DNA from: Streptomyces sp. GESEQ-35
GTDB taxonomy: Bacteria > Actinomycetota > Actinomycetes > Streptomycetales > Streptomycetaceae
Direction: 5' to 3'
NCBI RefSeq assembly: GCF_017948485.1
Contig: NZ_JAFFSX010000001.1
Coordinates: 124,001 to 188,000 of the forward strand
DNA: 64,000 bases
The notes beneath the pieces are model-generated. The model was given only the letters and a program-made list of their open reading frames with translations, was not told the origin of the DNA and ran no database searches. A program made the translations under genes and the position numbers. Below, piece by piece: positions 34,620 to 44,178 of the stretch (position 1 is the first letter of the stretch; every line of letters starts with the position of its first letter).

Positions 34620-35347
34620 GAGGCTTCCTGCCTGGGGGCGGCTCCGAAGAACAGCTGGGCCATGTCCGGGTCGGCGAGCAGCGCGGCGGCGGCGCCGGTG
34701 TGCAGAACGCGGCCGCCTTCCATGACGACGGCGTGGTCGGCGAGGGTGAGGCCGAACCGGACGTTCTGTTCGACCATCAGGACAGTGACCCCCTCCTTGT
34801 TGAGCGTGATGACGGAGTCGGCGAGCTGTTTGCTGGACTTGGGGTCGAGGCCGAGTGTCGGCTCGTCGAGGAGGACGACACGGGGGCGCAGCATGAGGGC
34901 GCGTGCGAACTCGACGGTGCGGCGCTGCCCTCCGGAGAGGGACGCGGCCTTGTCCTCCGCGCGAGCGGCGATGAGCGGGTAGAGCTCCGTGATCTCCTGG
35001 TACCGGCGTCGGTTGCGCTCGCGTTCCCTGCGGTTGACGTAGGCGCCGAGCATGACGTTCTCGCGCACCGTCAGGGACGGGAACAGCCCATGATGCTGGG
35101 GCACTTGGACGACTCCGCGGCGCAGGATCTCCGCGGGAGAACGACCGCCGATCTCCTCGTCGCCGAGCAGCACATGGCCCCCGCGGGGACGCAGCAGTCC
35201 GCTACAGGCCTTGAGCACAGTGGATTTGCCCGCTCCGTTGGGGCCGACGATGCACGTGATGGCGGCATCGGCGGCGACGAAGTCGACGCCGCGCAGGATG
35301 TCGCCGGCGCGTCCGTAGCCTGCCACCAGATTCCTGAAGGTGATCAT
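34616..35347 (-). CDS. livF: branched-chain-type ABC transporter ATPase (LivF)
   Basis: 243 residues. Walker A GPNGAGKST, Q-loop VVQVPQHHGLFPSLTVRENV, signature LSGGQRR, Walker B VVLLDEPTLGLDP, switch region VLMVEQN typical of LivF. It pairs with the ATPase half of the LivM-LivG fusion upstream. ATGA overlaps join it to both neighbours (35344-35347 and 34616-34619). Confidence 0.92.
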   Translation of the reverse strand: MITFRNLVAGYGRAGDILRGVDFVAADAAITCIVGPNGAGKSTVLKACSGLLRPRGGHVLLGDEEIGGRSPAEILRRGVVQVPQHHGLFPSLTVRENVMLGAYVNRRERERNRRRYQEITELYPLIAARAEDKAASLSGGQRRTVEFARALMLRPRVVLLDEPTLGLDPKSSKQLADSVITLNKEGVTVLMVEQNVRFGLTLADHAVVMEGGRVLHTGAAAALLADPDMAQLFFGAAPRQEAS

Positions 35348-37176
35348 GAGTTGGCTCCCGAGGTGGCCGGGGTGGTGCCCGGGCCCGGTGTGTGGTCACC
35401 GAGGTAGGCGTCCAGCACCGCGGGGTCCTGTTCGATCAGCCCCGGCGGGCCGCCGGCGATGACGTGCCCCTGGGCCAGGACATGGATGTGGTCGCACAGC
35501 GACAGCACGAGCGGCATGTTGTGCTCGACGATCACCACGGTCGTGCCGGCTTCGTTGAGCTTGCGGATGATGCCGCTGAGCCGTTCCACGAGCGCCGGAT
35601 TGATGCCGGCGGCCGGTTCGTCGAGCAGCAGGATCTCGGGCTCCAGCATCAGGGCCTGGGCGAGTTCGATGAGCTTCTGCTGCCCGTACGACAGTCCGCC
35701 CGCGTGGTGCTCGGTGTACCCCTGCATCCCGACGAAGTCGAGCCATTCGCGGGCCCGCGCCGCCTCCTTGCCGCTGATCGCCGAGGCGGCCAGCCCCGCT
35801 GTGGAGAACGAGCGGCTGGGTACGGCGAGGTTCTCCAGCGCGGTGAGCTGGGGGAACACCCTGGTGGCCTGGAAGGTGCGGGCCAGCCCGGCGTGGGCCC
35901 GCTGCCAGCGTGGCAGCCGGTCGATACGCCGCTCGCCCAGGTGGATGCTGCCGCCGTCGGCCGCGAGGCTGCCGTCGAGGAGGTTGAACACCGTTGTCTT
36001 TCCTGACCCGTTGGGCCCGATCAGTCCGGTGATCGAGCCGCGCTCGACGGTGAAGGAGCAGCCGTCGACGGCGCGCACCCCGCCGAACGCCTTGCTCAGG
36101 TCCTCCACCCTCAGCAGCGGACCCTTCGCCGTCGTTGGGGTGCGGTCACGGACCACGGCGGCACTGGGCAAGGCTTCGGGGACCGCGGTCAGGCGGGTAC
36201 CGGCCACCGCCTGCGGGCCGGTACGGCGCCATCGGGCCACCCGGGCAGCGCCCTCGGTGAGCACACCCTTGGGGAAGAACAGGACGATCGCCGCGAGCAG
36301 GGCACCGTAGATGATCAGGCGCCACGAACCGGCGTCCGGACCGCTGAGGCTCTGGTTGGTGAACTGGGTCAGCGGCTCCAGCATGAACGCGCCGAGCACC
36401 GGCCCCCACAGCGTGCCCACTCCGCCGAGGTGTGCGGCGAGCACGATCTGCATGGCGATGACGATGTCGAACATCGACGCCGGTTCGAGGAAGGCGACGT
36501 AGTAGGCGTAGATGCCGCCGGCGACGCCGATCGGGAAGGCGCTCGCCGCGAACGCGAGCATCTTGTAGCGGTCGGTGCGCAGCCCGACGCCGTCCGCCTT
36601 CGACTCGTCGTCGCGGATCGCCATCAGCCCGATGCCGAACTTGGAGCGGCGGATCGCCCACGAGCCCCACACGGTCAGCGCGAGCAGGCCCAACAGGTAG
36701 TAGTAGAACGGCCAGTTGAGATACGCGCGGTCCCAGGTCGGCAGCGGCAGTGCGAGCCCGTGGTTGCCGTTGGTCAGTGATCCCCAGTTGGACACCAGCA
36801 GCGCCGTGAACTCCAGGAAGGCGAAGCTGATGATGACAAAGGCGATGCCGCGGGTACGCCGGCCGACCAGGCCGAGGACGAGGGCGGAGGCCGCCGCGAC
36901 GACGCCTCCCACGGGGGCTGCCAGCAGCGGGGAGATGCCGGTGTGGATGGACAGCAGGGCGGTGGTGTAGGCGCCGACGCCGAGGAAGGCGCTCTGCCCG
37001 AGTGAGATGTAGCCGGTGTAGCCGGAGATGATGTTCCAGCCGGAGGCCATGACGGCCAGCAGGAACGCCATGATCGCCATGTTCTGCAGATAGGCGTTGT
37101 CATTGACGAGCGGAAGGATGGCGAGGCCGACGGCGGCGAGACCTATCCCGTATGCCCGCAGGCGGTTGATGGTCAT
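35344..37176 (-). CDS. fused ABC permease-ATPase (LivM-LivG)
   Basis: 610 residues in one uninterrupted frame from the ATG at 37176. The first about 325 residues are a LivM permease (GWNIISGYTGYISLGQSAFL; FGIGLMAIRDDESKADGVGL; HLGGVGTLWGPVLGAF). A linker (about 325-365) leads into a LivG ATPase (LLRVEDLSKAFGGVRAVDG; Walker A GPNGSGKTT; LSYGQQKLIELAQ signature; Walker B EILLLDEPAAGINP; IVEHNM). The parts are usually separate genes; permease-ATPase fusions are known in some actinobacterial Liv systems. It overlaps LivH and LivF by four bases each. Confidence 0.93.
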   Translation of the reverse strand: MTINRLRAYGIGLAAVGLAILPLVNDNAYLQNMAIMAFLLAVMASGWNIISGYTGYISLGQSAFLGVGAYTTALLSIHTGISPLLAAPVGGVVAAASALVLGLVGRRTRGIAFVIISFAFLEFTALLVSNWGSLTNGNHGLALPLPTWDRAYLNWPFYYYLLGLLALTVWGSWAIRRSKFGIGLMAIRDDESKADGVGLRTDRYKMLAFAASAFPIGVAGGIYAYYVAFLEPASMFDIVIAMQIVLAAHLGGVGTLWGPVLGAFMLEPLTQFTNQSLSGPDAGSWRLIIYGALLAAIVLFFPKGVLTEGAARVARWRRTGPQAVAGTRLTAVPEALPSAAVVRDRTPTTAKGPLLRVEDLSKAFGGVRAVDGCSFTVERGSITGLIGPNGSGKTTVFNLLDGSLAADGGSIHLGERRIDRLPRWQRAHAGLARTFQATRVFPQLTALENLAVPSRSFSTAGLAASAISGKEAARAREWLDFVGMQGYTEHHAGGLSYGQQKLIELAQALMLEPEILLLDEPAAGINPALVERLSGIIRKLNEAGTTVVIVEHNMPLVLSLCDHIHVLAQGHVIAGGPPGLIEQDPAVLDAYLGDHTPGPGTTPATSGANS

Positions 37177-38066
37177 GCGCGGCTCATGTCCTCTCGCAGC
37201 CGGGTGCCGAGCAGGCCCTGCGGGCGGACCACGAGCACCAGGATGATGGCCAGATACGGGACCGCGGCGGCCCAGTCGGGCGCCACATAGGTGGAGGTCA
37301 GGGACTCGGCGACGGCGATGACCACGGCACCGAGCACGCTGCCGGGCAGGCTGCCCATGCCGCCGAGCACGATGATGGCGAGCGTCAGTCCGATCCAGTG
37401 GTCGGCCGAGCTCGGCATGAACGGGTACAGCAGACTCAGCAGCGTCCCGCCCGCTCCCGCCGCCGCCACCCCGAGCGCATAGGCGGCGGCCCACACGGAG
37501 CGGACCTCGATGCCGATGAGCCGGGCGCCCTCGGAGCTGGACGCGGTGGCCTGGATGGACTTGCCCAGCCAGGTGTGGCGCAACAGCAGGAACAGGCCGG
37601 TGAGGACCACCGCGGCGACCAGGCAGGCGTACACCTGCGCCTGCGGGAACTTCAGTCCCAGGGCGGAGAAGGAGCGGTTGGCGTAGTCGGGCGTGACCGA
37701 CTTCGGTTCGTTGCCCCAGATCAGGGCGATGACGCCCTTGGTGACGAGTGTGAGTCCGAAGGTCGTCACCATGGCCATCGACGCGTCGGTGGTCCGCGAT
37801 CGCTCGATGAAGATGTAGTACGTGGCCCAGCCGACGACCAGCAGACACGGCGTCGTGATGAACACCAGGAGCAGGGGGTCGATGCCGGTGGCATTCCACA
37901 GCGTGTACGTGAGGTAGGCGCTGAGGATGAGCATGCCGCCCTGGGCGATGTTGACGACCTTCATCACGCCGAAGATGAGGTTCATCCCGGAGGCGACCAG
38001 GGCGTACACACCGCCGACCAGCAGCCCCAGGACCAGCGCTTGGAAGAACGTTCCCACTACGACCAC
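37173..38066 (-). CDS. livH: branched-chain-type ABC permease (LivH)
   Basis: About 297 residues from the GTG at 38066; a GTG at 38057 sharing a base with the upstream stop is equally possible. It has LivH features: GLLVGGVYALVASGMNLIFG, KVVNIAQGGMLILSAYLTY, FIERSRTTDASMAMVTTFGL, and IIVLGGMGSLPGSVLGAVVI near the end. It is the second membrane half of the importer, translationally coupled to both neighbours. Confidence 0.92.
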   Translation of the reverse strand: MVVVGTFFQALVLGLLVGGVYALVASGMNLIFGVMKVVNIAQGGMLILSAYLTYTLWNATGIDPLLLVFITTPCLLVVGWATYYIFIERSRTTDASMAMVTTFGLTLVTKGVIALIWGNEPKSVTPDYANRSFSALGLKFPQAQVYACLVAAVVLTGLFLLLRHTWLGKSIQATASSSEGARLIGIEVRSVWAAAYALGVAAAGAGGTLLSLLYPFMPSSADHWIGLTLAIIVLGGMGSLPGSVLGAVVIAVAESLTSTYVAPDWAAAVPYLAIILVLVVRPQGLLGTRLREDMSRA

Positions 38067-39283
38067 CCGGGCTTCGGGTTGACCACCTTGTCCACGGTGG
38101 TCTGAGCCGCGGGGGCGACGAACTCGAACTTCCCGCTCTGCCACTGGGCGAGCAGCATGTTGCCGTCCGGGACCCCGCGGGAGTCCCACTTCAGCGGGCC
38201 CACGATGGTCTGCACGGTGTGGGAGTGGAGCCAGTCTGCGAGCTTGTCCTGGTCCAGGCTGCCCACGGCCTTGACCGCGGCCTCCAGCACCTGGCCCGCC
38301 GTGTACGCGTTGGCGGCGTCGTCACCCGGCGCCGTTCCATAGGCCTTCGTGTAAGCGGCCACGAACTCGGCGTTGCCCGCGTAGTCGGCCTTCGGACTCC
38401 AGGCGGCCGAGGTGAAAATGCCCTCGGTGTTCGCCGCGCCGATCGCCTTGGGGTAGGACCCGATGAGGCTCGGAGCGTTGGTCTGGAACATCATCTTCGG
38501 ACTGAACTGCTGCTTCTGGAGCGCCTTCACGAACCCGGCGCCGTCGTTGGCGGCGACCGCGCCGTGAACTATCAGGTCGGGCTTGGCCCGTGCCACGGCG
38601 CTGGCGATGGAGTCGAAGTTGACGGTGTCCGGGGCGTACTTCTTGCTGTAGACGGACTTCACGCCCAGCTTGGTCAGCTCCTTGCGGAACTCGGCGACGG
38701 TGACATCGGTGTTGGGGTCGTCCTGGGTGGGGTATGCGGCGGTCTTCGGCCGTTGGGCGGCCGGCAGTGACTTGATGTACTGCACGAACTGCTCCGGCAG
38801 GTCCAGCGAGGTGCTGGGCTGCGCGAAGAACAGGTAGTCGTAGCCGCGGTTGAAGATCTCCTCGGCGCCGCCGGAGGGCTCGACGTAGAGCATCTTGTTG
38901 CGCTCGGCCACGGCGGAGGCGGGCAGGTTGAGCCTTGACGAGAAGGTGCCGAGCAGCAAGTCGGAGCGTTCCTGGCTGATGAGGCGGTTGTAATTGGTGA
39001 CGACGGTGTTCTGGTCGAAGCCGTCGTCGAGCACCTTCAGTTCGACGTCTCGGCCCAGCAGTCCGCCATCGGCGTTGAGCTGGTCGAGCCACATCTTGTA
39101 GCCCTCGTACGCGGGTTTGGAGGCATCGGCGACCGGGCCCGACAGCGGCAACGAGGCACCGATCTTGATCGGTGCGCTGCTCGAACCCGATCCCGACCCG
39201 CATGCGGTGGCGAACAGCAGCACCACCGCCGCTGTCGCACCGAGCAGGGTGTTGCGCTGTCCGCTTCGACCGAATCCTGGCAT
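38057..39283 (-). CDS. branched-chain-type ABC substrate-binding lipoprotein
   Basis: 408 residues from the ATG at 39283, behind GAGGTG. Lipoprotein signal ends FATAC (Cys28). The mature part is a Peripla_BP_6 fold: IKIGASLPLSGPVADASKPA, YEGYKMWLDQLNADGGLLGR, FSSRLNLPASAVAERNKMLY, NTDVTVAEFRKELTKLG and VVAANDG-like HGAVAANDGAGFVKAL. Relatives bind amino acids, amides and also aromatic acids. With hpd, fahA and aromatic-type hydrolases next door, an aromatic or related acid is the more likely ligand. Its upstream region holds two adjoining palindromes. Confidence 0.9.
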   Translation of the reverse strand: MPGFGRSGQRNTLLGATAAVVLLFATACGSGSGSSSAPIKIGASLPLSGPVADASKPAYEGYKMWLDQLNADGGLLGRDVELKVLDDGFDQNTVVTNYNRLISQERSDLLLGTFSSRLNLPASAVAERNKMLYVEPSGGAEEIFNRGYDYLFFAQPSTSLDLPEQFVQYIKSLPAAQRPKTAAYPTQDDPNTDVTVAEFRKELTKLGVKSVYSKKYAPDTVNFDSIASAVARAKPDLIVHGAVAANDGAGFVKALQKQQFSPKMMFQTNAPSLIGSYPKAIGAANTEGIFTSAAWSPKADYAGNAEFVAAYTKAYGTAPGDDAANAYTAGQVLEAAVKAVGSLDQDKLADWLHSHTVQTIVGPLKWDSRGVPDGNMLLAQWQSGKFEFVAPAAQTTVDKVVNPKPGWS

Positions 39284-39423
39284 GACATTCACCTCAAGTT
39301 GGTGATCGTGATGGCGGTTCACAGGGACAGCCCCGCAGTTCCGTAGGCGCACGCCGGCGCTTGTCCCTTGCGCGTGGAACGTCTCGCCGGGCGGGGCGCC
39401 GCCCGGTTGTGGCTGGTGACAGT
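39284..39423. other. 5' leader of the importer operon
   Basis: About 140 bp between the hairpin at 39424 and the binding-protein start. No ORF is supported here. It would be the untranslated leader if transcription starts near the palindrome. Confidence 0.4.
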
Positions 39424-39447
39424 CGAGGGTGCCCGCAGGCACCCTCG
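39424..39447. promoter_or_regulatory. perfect 10-bp hairpin next to the 36-bp palindrome
   Basis: CGAGGGTGCC (39424-39433), loop CGCA, GGCACCCTCG (39438-39447). The arms are perfect and GC-rich. No T-run follows on either strand, so it is not an obvious intrinsic terminator; an attenuator, mRNA-stabilising element or second operator is possible. Confidence 0.7.
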
Positions 39448-39483
39448 CCCTTGATGTGCAATGTATACATTGCACATCAAGGG
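39448..39483. promoter_or_regulatory. 36-bp perfect palindrome, candidate GntR operator
   Basis: The half-site from 39448 is CCCTTGATGTGCAATGTA, repeated exactly as its reverse complement to 39483, with TGTATACA at the centre (39462-39469). It has no mismatches and no spacer. It lies about 165 bp upstream of the importer gene and shares its core with the site at the GntR start (40412-40431). Confidence 0.85.
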
Positions 39484-39734
39484 TCGACAAGGGAACGGAC
39501 AAGGGTTGCCTGAAAAAGCGCTACTCGTCGGTAGAACCAGGTCCCGGCTGGGTGAAGCCGCCCGCCGCGCAGGGTGCGCCGGTGAGGCGGAGGGTCACGA
39601 CGGCGGGAGAACGCCTGAGCCGACGAGGTCGGCCGGGGCGTCGAGCACCCCGGTCTTCACGAGCACGACCTCGCCGAAAAGCTTCTGGCTCGCGGGACGG
39701 ACGGAGTCGCCCTTGGCCCGGCGCGCCTTCTGCG
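39484..39734. other. intergenic downstream of gntR
   Basis: 251 bp. The minus strand has a short protein-like stretch (KLFGEVVLVKTGVLDAPADL) without start or recognised family. Nothing else is supported. Confidence 0.35.
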
Positions 39735-40412
39735 TCAGTGGTGGCCCTCTCCGAACTTCTCCACTGCCTCCCGTACGTGCTCGGCCGCTGCGGCCTCCGC
39801 CCGCTGCGGGTCGCCGTCGAGGATGGCGCTGAGGATCGCGTCGTGCTGGCGGGGCGTCAGGTCCCTGCGCCGGTTGATGTTGCTCAGGCTCACTATGGCG
39901 AACCGGGCCCAGATGCGGTCGAGCGCGTCTTCCAGCAGCGGGTTGCCCGAGAGGCGGGCCAGCATCATGTGGAAGTCGAGGTTGGCGCGCCAGGCCCCGG
40001 CGGCGTCACCGGCCTCGGCCCGCTCTTCCACATGGTGCGCTGCTTCCTTGAGGCCGCCGAGCTGAGCGGGCGACAACTGACCCTCGCGCTGCGCCGTGGC
40101 GGCGAGCTTGGCGGCCAGCGCGTCCAGTGCGCCGTGCAGGTGCATGGCATGCAGCATCTCGTCCGGAGAGAGCGAACTGACCACCACACCACGGCCCGTC
40201 GAGGTCACCAGGCCGTCGCTCTGCAAGCGGCGCAACGCCTCACGGACGGGAGTTCGGCTCATACCGAGGTCTTCGCACATGCCGAGTTCGGTGAGGCGGT
40301 CACCTGGGCTGTAGTGCCCGTCCGTCAGCCGTTCGCGCAGCCGCCGGTAGGCGAGTTCGGCCTGGTTGTGGATCCCAGGACGTTCTTCGGGACGGCCACC
40401 GGATGAAAGCAT
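39735..40412 (-). CDS. GntR-family regulator, FCD type
   Basis: 225 residues from the ATG at 40412; an ATG at 40427 is also in frame. Winged helix-turn-helix: ELAYRRLRERLTDGHYSPGD then MCEDLGMSRTPVREALRRLQ. The C-terminal FCD domain has metal-ligand-like residues in NLDFHMMLARLSGNP and RRRDLTPRQHDAILSAILDG with a final AEHVREAV. It sits between fahA and the importer on the same strand, with candidate sites on both sides, so it probably represses the importer operon and itself in response to an organic acid. Confidence 0.9.
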   Translation of the reverse strand: MLSSGGRPEERPGIHNQAELAYRRLRERLTDGHYSPGDRLTELGMCEDLGMSRTPVREALRRLQSDGLVTSTGRGVVVSSLSPDEMLHAMHLHGALDALAAKLAATAQREGQLSPAQLGGLKEAAHHVEERAEAGDAAGAWRANLDFHMMLARLSGNPLLEDALDRIWARFAIVSLSNINRRRDLTPRQHDAILSAILDGDPQRAEAAAAEHVREAVEKFGEGHH

Positions 40413-40431
40413 GTACAACGTATACATTGCA
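40412..40431. promoter_or_regulatory. candidate GntR autoregulatory site
   Basis: tgtacaacgtatacattgca overlaps the GntR start codon. It shares GTATACATTGCA exactly with the large palindrome at 39448-39483. With no Shine-Dalgarno before the ATG, a leaderless or very short transcript is possible. Confidence 0.6.
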
Positions 40432-40524
40432 TTCAGCCAGGAAGGCAATGCCGGACCGCACTCGTCAACGGATGGTACGCCCACCCAAGAGCACGCCGTT
40501 GACACGTTGGGCCGTTGCCGTCGT

Positions 40525-41715
40525 TCAGGTCAGGGCGGGGCGGATACGGCCAGTGACTTCGCCCAGGCCGATGCGGCCGCCGCCGTTGCCGGGTGCCGTG
40601 CCGCTGAGGGTGATCTCGTCGCCGTCCTCCAGGAAGGTGCGTACACCGCCGCCGGGCAAGGCGAGAGGGTGGGCTCCCCCCTGGGTGAGTTCGATGAGAG
40701 ACCCGCATTCGCCGGCGTTCGGGCCGCTGACCGTGCCGGACGCGTAGAGATCGCCGGTGCGGGAGGCGGCTCCGTTGATCGTCATGTGGGCCAGCATCTG
40801 CGCACCGGTCCAGTACATCGAGGCGAACGGGGGTTTGGAGATGACGGCGCCGTTGAGGTGGACCTTCAGGCTCAGGTCCAGGCCCTGTTTGCCGACGTCG
40901 GCGAGGTACGGGAGCGGCTCGGGGACGCGGGCGGGAGGGGTGGTCCAGGCGGCGTCCAGCGCATCCAGCGGAGTGATCCACGGCGAGATGGACGTGGCGA
41001 ACGACTTTGCCAGGAACGGCCCGAGGGGGACGTACTCCCAAGCCTGCACGTCACGCGCCGACCAGTCATTGACCAGACAGACGCCGAAGACCCGGTCGTG
41101 GAAGTCGGCCGTCGAGACCGGCTCGCCGAGGGCGGACCCTGTACCGATGACGAAGCCGACCTCTGCCTCGATGTCCAGGCGCTGGGTGGGGCCGAAGACG
41201 GGGGCCGGCGCGTCGGAGCTCTTGCGCTGGCCGCGTGGGCGGGTGATGTGGGTGCCCGACACCACCACGGTGCCGGCCCTTCCGTGGTAACCGATGGGCA
41301 GGTGCTTCCAGTTGGGGGTGAGCGGTTCGCTGCCTGGACGGAAGAGGCGGCCCAGATTCGTCGCGTGGTGCTCGCTCGCGTAGAAGTCGACGTAGTCGGC
41401 CACCTCGAAGGGCAGATGCAGGCGCACGTCCGGGAGCGGGTGCAGATGCGACGTGACGGCCGCCTGATGCCGCCGGTCGGTGAGCAGCTCGGTGACGTGA
41501 GCGCGCACCTGCGTCCAGCGCCCCCTCCCCTGCGCCATGAAGGGATTCAGCGCCGGTCGGGCGAAGACCGGATCATCGAGTACGGCCGCGAGATCGAGGA
41601 CGCGGTCGCCTACCCGGACGCCGACGCGGGGCGCGCCCCCGGGCGGCGAGAACACCCCGTAGGGAAGGTTGTCGATCCCGAACCGGTCGTCGGGCGGCAG
41701 GTCTGGCCAGGTCAT
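40525..41715 (-). CDS. fahA: fumarylacetoacetase
   Basis: 396 residues. Reaction: fumarylacetoacetate to fumarate plus acetoacetate, last step of tyrosine/homogentisate breakdown. Conserved parts are DFYASEHHATNLGRLFRP (metal Asp and general-base His), PIGYHGRAGTVVVSG, RLDIEAEVGFVIGTG (two metal Glu), VNDWSARDVQAWEYVPLGPF followed by LAKSFATSISPW, and SGTVSGPNAGECGSLIEL. It lies 95 bp downstream of hpd on the same strand. Homogentisate dioxygenase and maleylacetoacetate isomerase are not in the window. Confidence 0.95.
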   Translation of the reverse strand: MTWPDLPPDDRFGIDNLPYGVFSPPGGAPRVGVRVGDRVLDLAAVLDDPVFARPALNPFMAQGRGRWTQVRAHVTELLTDRRHQAAVTSHLHPLPDVRLHLPFEVADYVDFYASEHHATNLGRLFRPGSEPLTPNWKHLPIGYHGRAGTVVVSGTHITRPRGQRKSSDAPAPVFGPTQRLDIEAEVGFVIGTGSALGEPVSTADFHDRVFGVCLVNDWSARDVQAWEYVPLGPFLAKSFATSISPWITPLDALDAAWTTPPARVPEPLPYLADVGKQGLDLSLKVHLNGAVISKPPFASMYWTGAQMLAHMTINGAASRTGDLYASGTVSGPNAGECGSLIELTQGGAHPLALPGGGVRTFLEDGDEITLSGTAPGNGGGRIGLGEVTGRIRPALT

Positions 41716-41810
41716 GAGCTGGTGTCACTTTCGGGTTCGGAGTCTTCGTGGGCCGGCTCGCCGAGCACACCGAGGCGCACGGGATGCGCGACCGGTTCGT
41801 CGCCTGCCGG

Positions 41811-43245
<1,435 letters not shown>

Positions 43246-43365
43246 CTACAAAAGGAACCTCAGCAGCGCGGGCCTCGACCAGCCCGCCGTCCGCTTCGAG
43301 CCCAGGTCCAACACCGTGGCCAGGTACGGGAATTGGCCGTCACCGCGGCCGTCGCTGTCCACGTA
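43246..43365 (-). pseudogene. IS3-type transposase scrap
   Basis: The minus strand reads ELYVDSDGRGDGQFPYLATV followed by LDLGSKRTAGWS and soon a stop. The YLATVLDLGSRR-like core is the DDE-domain signature of IS3/IS481 integrases. Only about 40 codons remain and the Asp-containing start of the motif is altered. It ends just before the next gene's stop codon. Confidence 0.55.
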
Positions 43366-43372
43366 GAGCTCC

Positions 43373-44086
43373 TCACTCCCAGACCACGACATTGCGCCGT
43401 ACCGGCACGGTCGAGGCGTCGGTCGCGAACAGTTCGGGCGAGTGCGCGCGGATGCGCTCGATGTCGCTGAAGACGGCCCGCAGATGGGTGCGCATGGCGG
43501 TGCGGGCGAGCGGGACGTTCCCGCCGACGATGGCGTCGAAGATCTCGAGGTGCTGGGTGGCGAAGACGGCCGGGGACACGTTCTCGTGCAGGCCGAGACG
43601 CCTGGCCCGGTCCAGGTGACCCTTGGCCGCGGCGACGGTGGTCCAGACGTTGGCATGTCCGCTCAGCCGCATCAGGCCCTGATGGAACGCCTCGTCCAGG
43701 GCGAAGAACTCCTCCAGACCGAGGTCGGCGCGCTGCTGGCGCGTCAGGTTGTCCCGAAGTTCCTCGACCACCACGGAGTCGAGCCGCTCGGGCAGATCCT
43801 CCAGCGAGGCGAGCTCCACCGCCTCCCGCAGGAACTGTGCGTCGGCGACCTGCGCCGGGTCCACCCGCGACACGAACGACCCGACCTTCGGGAAGACCTG
43901 CACCAGGCCCTCCTGGGCCAGCATGATCAGGCTCTCCCGCACCGGGGTGCGGCTGACGCCCAGTGACGCGGCGAGTTCGTTCTCCGACAGGGCTGCGCCC
44001 GGGGCGAGTTCGAGGGTCAGGACCATCTGACGCAGCTTGATGTAGATGTCGCGTCGACTCGTCCGCCGCCCGTTCGATTGAGCCAT
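43373..44086 (-). CDS. GntR-family regulator, FCD type
   Basis: 237 residues from the ATG at 44086. N-terminal winged helix: IYIKLRQMVLTLELAPGAAL then NELAASLGVSRTPVRESLIM. The FCD domain has EEFFALDEAFHQGLMRLSGH and HLEIFDAIVGGNVPLA with the usual Asp and His positions for metal. It is divergent from the mannonate dehydratase operon and is almost certainly its regulator, responding to an aldonate such as mannonate or fructuronate. Confidence 0.9.
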   Translation of the reverse strand: MAQSNGRRTSRRDIYIKLRQMVLTLELAPGAALSENELAASLGVSRTPVRESLIMLAQEGLVQVFPKVGSFVSRVDPAQVADAQFLREAVELASLEDLPERLDSVVVEELRDNLTRQQRADLGLEEFFALDEAFHQGLMRLSGHANVWTTVAAAKGHLDRARRLGLHENVSPAVFATQHLEIFDAIVGGNVPLARTAMRTHLRAVFSDIERIRAHSPELFATDASTVPVRRNVVVWE

Positions 44087-44139
44087 GTGCACATCCTACG
44101 TAGCTGCCGGAAGGGTCTTGTCCATCTGCGCGACAGATG

Positions 44140-44151
44140 CTTGTATACAAG
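44140..44151. promoter_or_regulatory. perfect palindrome, candidate GntR operator
   Basis: CTTGTATACAAG lies between the divergent GntR and mannonate dehydratase genes, 28 bp before the latter's start. The TGTATACA core is typical of FadR/UxuR-like GntR sites and matches the core of the other GntR palindrome in this window. Confidence 0.75.
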
Positions 44152-44178
44152 TACTGCACGACAGGATGGGAGCCGCAA

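Noticed and set aside
32208..34982. 924-residue plus-strand ORF
   Set aside because: It is antisense to the unknown protein, the propeller and part of LivF; no domains and shadow-type composition.
39424..39483. Rho-independent terminator for gntR
   Set aside because: Both hairpins are perfect but no T-run follows on either strand, and the TGTATACA core points to protein binding.
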